From Lachnospiraceae bacterium (GTDB lineage: Bacteria; Bacillota; Clostridia; Lachnospirales; Lachnospiraceae): a stretch of 64,000 bases of DNA. Below, one piece after another: positions 60,775 through 64,000 of this stretch (its first letter is position 1; every line of letters starts with the position of its first letter). Position numbers and translations under genes: made by a program. The notes under the pieces are model-generated. The model searched no databases. It was not told the DNA's origin and saw only the letters and a list, made by a program, of their open reading frames with translations. Where the stretch lies: assembly GCA_024693845.1 (NCBI GenBank), contig JAILKJ010000063.1, positions 1 to 64,000 on the forward strand, read 5' to 3'.

Positions 60775-63576
60775 TTACTTGGAAGCATTGTAGGCCTTCT
60801 TAGCCTCTTCAATACCGGCCTTCAGTCCTGCAAGACCTGCCTTAGCCGCCTCGGTACCTGCCTGTGCCAGATCCTTGGCAACTGCTGCAGCCTTATCAGC
60901 CGCATCCTTCAGACCTTCCTTGAGCTCATCATCCAGAATGGACTTCTTGGCATTCTTCTCATTGATGGCTGCCTGTGCCGCTGCCAGCCTTGCAATGGGT
61001 ACACGGAAAGGCGAACAGGAAACATAGGTCAGACCTACCTTGTGGCAGAACTCAACGGAAGAAGGATCTCCGCCGTGCTCGCCGCAGATGCCCAGCTTGA
61101 TGTCGGGACGAACCTTGCGGCCCTTCCTTGCTGCCATGGCAACCAGCTGTCCCACACCGTTCTGATCCAGTCTTGCAAAAGGATCGGACTCATAGATCTT
61201 CTTCTTGTAGTACTCTTCCAGGAACTTGCCTGCATCATCACGGGAGAATCCGAAGGTCATCTGGGTCAGGTCATTGGTACCGAAGGAGAAGAACTCAGCT
61301 TCCTCAGCGATCTCGTCTGCCAGAAGGGCAGCTCTGGGGATCTCGATCATGGTACCGATATGATACTCGATATCGGAGTTCATTTCCTGCTTAACAAGCT
61401 CAGCGGTCTCAACAACCACGTCCTTAACATACTTCAGCTCTTTCTTCTCGCCTACCAGCGGGATCATGATCTCGGGAACGATATCATAACCCTTCTCGGC
61501 CTTAACCTCGATAGCAGCTTCCATAACGGCTCTGGTCTGCATCCTTGCGATCTCGGGATAGGTGACTGCAAGACGGCATCCGCGGTGACCCATCATGGGG
61601 TTGAACTCATGCAGGGAATCACAGATCTCCTGAACCTGCTCAGCGGTCATCATCATCTGTACTGCCAGATCGTCGATATCTGCGGGATCGTTGGGAACGA
61701 ACTCATGCAGCGGCGGATCTAAGAAACGGATGGTAACCGGCCGTCCTTCCATGGTCTCGTAAAGCGCCTTGAAGTCGCCCTTCTGGAAGGGGATCAGCGC
61801 GTTGAGTGCCTTTTCTCTCTGCTCCACGGTCTGGGAGAGGATCATCTGACGGATCTTCGGGATACGATCCGGATTGAAGAACATATGCTCCGTACGGCAA
61901 AGGCCGATACCCTCTGCACCATAGCGAATTGCATTGGCAGCATCCTGAGGCGTATCCGCATTGGTACGAACCTTCAGCTTGCGGAACTTGTCAGCCCACT
62001 CCATGATCCGTCCGAAGTTACCGGAAACGGAAGCCTCAACGGTCTTGATGTCACCGTAGTAGATCTTACCGGTGGAACCGTCAAGGGAAATATAATCACC
62101 CTGGTGGATCGTCTTGCCACCAAGCTCGAATACCTTGTCATCCTCACTGATGGAGATATCGCCGCAACCGGATACACAGCAGGTTCCCATACCGCGGGCA
62201 ACAACGGCTGCGTGAGAGGTCATACCGCCTCGAACGGTCAGGACACCTTCGGATGCATGCATACCCTCAATATCCTCGGGAGAGGTCTCCAGACGAACCA
62301 GGATGGTTCTCTCGCCTCTGCTTTCATGGGCGTTCTTGGCATCCTCTGCCGTGAAGTAAACCTTACCTGCAGCAGCACCGGGAGAAGCGGGAAGCGCCTG
62401 TCCGATGCACTCGCCGTTAGCCAGAGCTTCGGGATCGAAGGTGGGATGCAGCAACTGATCCAGGGACTTGGCCTCGATACGAAGAACTGCTTCTTCCTCC
62501 GTGATCTTACCTTCATCTACAAGGTCGCAGGCGATCTGAAGAGCAGCCTGAGCGGTTCTCTTACCGCTTCTGGTCTGCAGGAAGTACAGCTTGCCTTCCT
62601 CGATGGTGAACTCCATATCCTGCATATCTCTGTAATGCTCCTCGAGGGTATTTGCGATCTCCATGAATTTCGCAAAGCACTCGGGAAGATCCTCTTCCAG
62701 TTTGGTGATGGGCTGGGGTGTACGGATACCTGCCACAACATCCTCGCCCTGTGCATTGATCAGGTACTCACCGAAGATACCCTTCTCGCCGGTAGCGGGA
62801 TTACGGGTAAAGGCTACGCCGGTACCGGAGGTGTTGCCCATGTTACCGAATACCATGGACTGAACGTTTACTGCGGTACCCCAGTCGCCGGGGATGTCGT
62901 TCATACGACGGTAAACGATGGCACGCTCGTTGTCCCAGGAACGGAATACGGCTTTGACAGCCTCCATCAGCTGAACCTTGGGATCCTGAGGGAAATCCTC
63001 ACCCATCTTGTCTTTGTAAATGCTCTTGAACTTAGCGATAACCTCTTTCAGATCATCGGCCGTCAAATCCATATCATACTGTACGCCCTTGGCTTCCTTG
63101 ATCTCATCCAGCACACGCTCAAACAGTGACTTGGGAACCTCCATAACCACGTCAGAGAACATCTGGATAAAACGACGATAGGAATCATATGCGAATCTTG
63201 CATTATCGGTCTTTCTTGCAAAGCCCTCTACGGATACATCATTCAGACCCAGGTTCAGGATCGTATCCATCATACCGGGCATGGATGCTCTTGCGCCGGA
63301 ACGAACCGATACCAGAAGCGGATTCTCGGTATCACCGAACTTCTTATTCTGCTTACCTTCCAATACCTCGAGTTCGTCGAAGATCTGTTTCTGGATCTCT
63401 TCGGATATCTTCTTGCCCTGCCGGTAATAATCGGTGCAGGCCTCGGTAGTAACGGTAAAGCCCTGAGGGATAGGCAGACCAAGATTGGTCATCTCTGCCA
63501 GGTTGGCACCCTTGCCGCCCAAAAGCTCCCGCATGTTTGCGTTTCCTTCTTCAAAACGATACACAAATTTAGACAT
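60775..63576 (-). CDS. ppdK: Pyruvate phosphate dikinase with C-terminal extension
   Basis: Interconverts pyruvate, ATP and phosphate with PEP, AMP and PPi, a central glycolytic step in many anaerobes. N-terminal ATP-grasp domain (LLGGKGANLAEMTNLGLPIP, SVRSGARASMPGMMDT). The swinging phosphohistidine is His455 in GGMTSHAAVVARGMG. The PEP/pyruvate barrel contains GYDIVPEIMIPLVG and the catalytic CGEHGGDP. 933 aa is about 55-60 more than usual. The extra C-terminal stretch (about 870-933) is almost pure Ala, Lys, Glu and Asp in an amphipathic-helix pattern (AADKAAAVAKDLAQ). GGGGGAC precedes the ATG. Confidence 0.95.
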   Translation of the reverse strand: MSKFVYRFEEGNANMRELLGGKGANLAEMTNLGLPIPQGFTVTTEACTDYYRQGKKISEEIQKQIFDELEVLEGKQNKKFGDTENPLLVSVRSGARASMPGMMDTILNLGLNDVSVEGFARKTDNARFAYDSYRRFIQMFSDVVMEVPKSLFERVLDEIKEAKGVQYDMDLTADDLKEVIAKFKSIYKDKMGEDFPQDPKVQLMEAVKAVFRSWDNERAIVYRRMNDIPGDWGTAVNVQSMVFGNMGNTSGTGVAFTRNPATGEKGIFGEYLINAQGEDVVAGIRTPQPITKLEEDLPECFAKFMEIANTLEEHYRDMQDMEFTIEEGKLYFLQTRSGKRTAQAALQIACDLVDEGKITEEEAVLRIEAKSLDQLLHPTFDPEALANGECIGQALPASPGAAAGKVYFTAEDAKNAHESRGERTILVRLETSPEDIEGMHASEGVLTVRGGMTSHAAVVARGMGTCCVSGCGDISISEDDKVFELGGKTIHQGDYISLDGSTGKIYYGDIKTVEASVSGNFGRIMEWADKFRKLKVRTNADTPQDAANAIRYGAEGIGLCRTEHMFFNPDRIPKIRQMILSQTVEQREKALNALIPFQKGDFKALYETMEGRPVTIRFLDPPLHEFVPNDPADIDDLAVQMMMTAEQVQEICDSLHEFNPMMGHRGCRLAVTYPEIARMQTRAVMEAAIEVKAEKGYDIVPEIMIPLVGEKKELKYVKDVVVETAELVKQEMNSDIEYHIGTMIEIPRAALLADEIAEEAEFFSFGTNDLTQMTFGFSRDDAGKFLEEYYKKKIYESDPFARLDQNGVGQLVAMAARKGRKVRPDIKLGICGEHGGDPSSVEFCHKVGLTYVSCSPFRVPIARLAAAQAAINEKNAKKSILDDELKEGLKDAADKAAAVAKDLAQAGTEAAKAGLAGLKAGIEEAKKAYNASK

Positions 63577-63659
63577 ACTCTGTCCCCCTTAAATGATAAT
63601 CTTAAGGTGCTTGGAAAAACGATACCCAACACTATATTAGTATAACAGAATTAGACCTG

Positions 63660-63671
63660 TGTGACATCACA
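63660..63671. promoter_or_regulatory. TGTGA-N2-TCACA palindrome between ppdK and the cyclophilin gene
   Basis: A perfect 12-bp inverted repeat in the divergent 188-bp gap. A minus-strand TATACT lies nearer ppdK (TTATACTAATATAG), without a good -35. No consensus promoter was found for the plus-strand gene. Confidence 0.35.
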
Positions 63672-63764
63672 TAATTTTAAGCTAAATGCACAAATTTTTT
63701 CACTTTTTTTATTACATTTAACGTAATTGTGGTAAACTGTTAGAAAAAAACGGAGGTTACACTT

Positions 63765-64000
63765 ATGGCACAAAATCCCATCGTTATCATCACCATGGAA
63801 AACGGCGGCGTGATCAAGGCTGAGCTCTATCCCGAGATCGCACCGAACAGCGTTACCAACTTCATCAGCCTGATCCAAAAAGGCTTCTATGACGGACTCA
63901 TTTTTCACAGAGTCATCCGCGGTTTCATGATCCAGGGCGGCTGCCCCGACGGCAACGGAACCGGCGGTCCGGGCTACTCCATTCCCGGTGAGTTTTCCCA
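63765..64000 (+). CDS. Cyclophilin-type peptidyl-prolyl isomerase, cut by window edge
   Basis: 78 codons are visible from ATG 63765, with CGGAGG eight bases upstream. The start [15 protein letters not shown], then [20 protein letters not shown] and the active-site [25 protein letters not shown], identifies a cytosolic single-domain cyclophilin. It catalyses cis/trans isomerisation of prolyl bonds. No signal peptide. The C-terminus lies outside the window. Confidence 0.93.
   Translation, partial: MAQNPIVIITMENGGVIKAELYPEIAPNSVTNFISLIQKGFYDGLIFHRVIRGFMIQGGCPDGNGTGGPGYSIPGEFS

Overview
The window looks like a chromosomal segment of a Clostridia bacterium, most probably Lachnospiraceae, with roughly even GC content. 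The evidence is a Gram-positive gene set: consensus sigma-A promoters with AGGAGG ribosome sites, an S-box SAM riboswitch on metK, CarD, RelQ, a FeoA-FeoB fusion, SleB-type and LysM/M23 wall enzymes, pyruvate phosphate dikinase, and BspA-type leucine-rich-repeat surface proteins. No rRNA, tRNA, CRISPR, prophage or insertion sequence was seen. Nearly all genes lie on the minus strand. The plus-strand exceptions are a membrane regulator (19265), two HD-GYP genes (22223 and 41096) and a cyclophilin cut by the right edge (63765).

Layout. 1-8.8 kb is housekeeping: an unknown partial gene, then argF-birA-unknown-coaX-dusB, a strong promoter, greA-lysS, and a NfeD/SPFH membrane pair. 8.8-31.3 kb is accessory and the most interesting part. 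It holds five secreted proteins (2031, 345, 934, 996 and 687 aa) that share a lysine-rich C-terminal leucine-rich-repeat module. One carries a transglutaminase-like domain and a long beta-solenoid. Among them lie a 12-TM regulator with two LuxR-like HTH domains, an HTH-HATPase-STAS-like protein and a membrane HD-GYP phosphodiesterase. Two of the surface proteins run without a terminator into a small 3-TM protein and a FeoA-FeoB ferrous iron transporter. 31.4-34.1 kb holds an anti-sigma/ECF sigma pair, with an apparent self-dependent promoter, and a SleB wall hydrolase with SH3 domains.

34.1-46.6 kb holds dnaE-pfkA-rRNA methyltransferase, riboswitch-controlled metK, a second HD-GYP, murA, and a LysM/M23 endopeptidase overlapped by a tail-anchored coiled-coil gene. 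46.7-51.3 kb is asnS-asnA-galE-unknown-relQ. 51.4-60.7 kb holds CarD with a PIN-like protein, and a same-strand row of an orphan GHSRG hydrolase, a zinc-ribbon membrane protein, a TPM-domain protein, trkA and trkH. 60.8-63.6 kb is ppdK with an unusual alanine/lysine-rich tail.

The best candidates for something undescribed are the shared C-terminal surface module and its linkage to Feo iron uptake, the dual-HTH membrane regulator with its repeat-rich divergent promoter region, and the 1015-aa GHSRG protein. All protein assignments come from reading motifs in the translations. No database search was run.
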